Assembly (NCBI RefSeq): GCF_029227915.1
Contig: NC_079875.1
Location: forward strand, 22,685,001 to 22,749,000
From: Hydractinia symbiolongicarpus
Lineage: Eukaryota; Cnidaria; Hydrozoa; Anthoathecata; Hydractiniidae
Direction of reading: 5' to 3'
Length of the DNA: 64,000 nucleotides
How positions within the stretch are numbered: the stretch's first letter is position 1; every line of letters begins with the position of its first letter. The notes beneath the pieces were generated by a model. The model was not told the origin of the DNA. It saw nothing but the letters and a program-made list of their open reading frames with translations, and searched no databases. Below, piece by piece: positions 63,961 through 64,000 of this stretch. Position numbers and translations under genes: made by a program.

Positions 63961-64000
63961 CCCATTTCAACTGCAGTCACACATATACGCACAAAACTTT

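Overview
This is an AT-rich (roughly two-thirds A+T by eye), intron-rich animal nuclear sequence. The evidence is seven conserved animal protein genes broken by many short GT-AG introns, polyadenylation signals, LINE remnants, MITEs and microsatellites. The mix (a LYCHOS/GPR155 orthologue, a GH18 chitinase with a six-cysteine tail, and dispersed CRE-palindrome repeats) fits an early-branching metazoan, most likely a cnidarian. I cannot fix the species. All gene models are my own conceptual splicing: exon borders were chosen so that GT-AG sites, reading phase and family alignment agree.

Layout, left to right. 1-1548: a dispersed repeat ('family A') interrupted by a pogo/Tigger-like MITE. 1833-4042 (-): cyclin B, 7 exons. 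4043-11443: gene-poor, with two nested LINE remnants in opposite orientation, a repeat ('family B') carrying a nested Harbinger-like MITE, and two tandem repeats. 11444-14329 (+): SUGP1 splicing factor, 7 exons. 17216-23968 (-): pyroglutamyl-peptidase I, five exons found, with the 3-prime exon that should hold the catalytic Cys and His not found; its 5.5 kb intron 2 carries a head-to-tail array of three family A repeats. 24161-28320 (+): mitochondrial NADP-isocitrate dehydrogenase, 10 exons, head-to-head with the peptidase across only 192 bp. 30075-42353 (+): GPR155/LYCHOS, 13 exons, with several fold-back and inverted repeats in its introns. 44130-52136 (+): RNA polymerase III subunit RPC3, 17 exons, with a minisatellite growing out of one 5-prime splice site. 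52471-52710 (-): a possible two-exon small secreted peptide. 53737-55293 (-): GH18 chitinase with a Ser in place of a motif Asp. 57370-63255 (-): elongation factor 2, 11 exons, with the start codon alone at the end of exon 1.

The genes are mostly housekeeping (cell cycle, splicing, peptide turnover, NADPH/2-oxoglutarate metabolism, Pol III transcription, translation) plus lysosomal cholesterol sensing and a secreted glycosidase. There is no operon or pathway cluster. The only arrangement that suggests shared control is the IDH/peptidase divergent pair. I found no convincing new multi-gene system. The more unusual signals are the exon-border minisatellite in RPC3, a perfect inverted repeat around an 11-G run beside a GPR155 splice site, a possible truncated GPR155 isoform ending at a repeat, the array of cAMP-response-element palindromes, and the altered chitinase motif.
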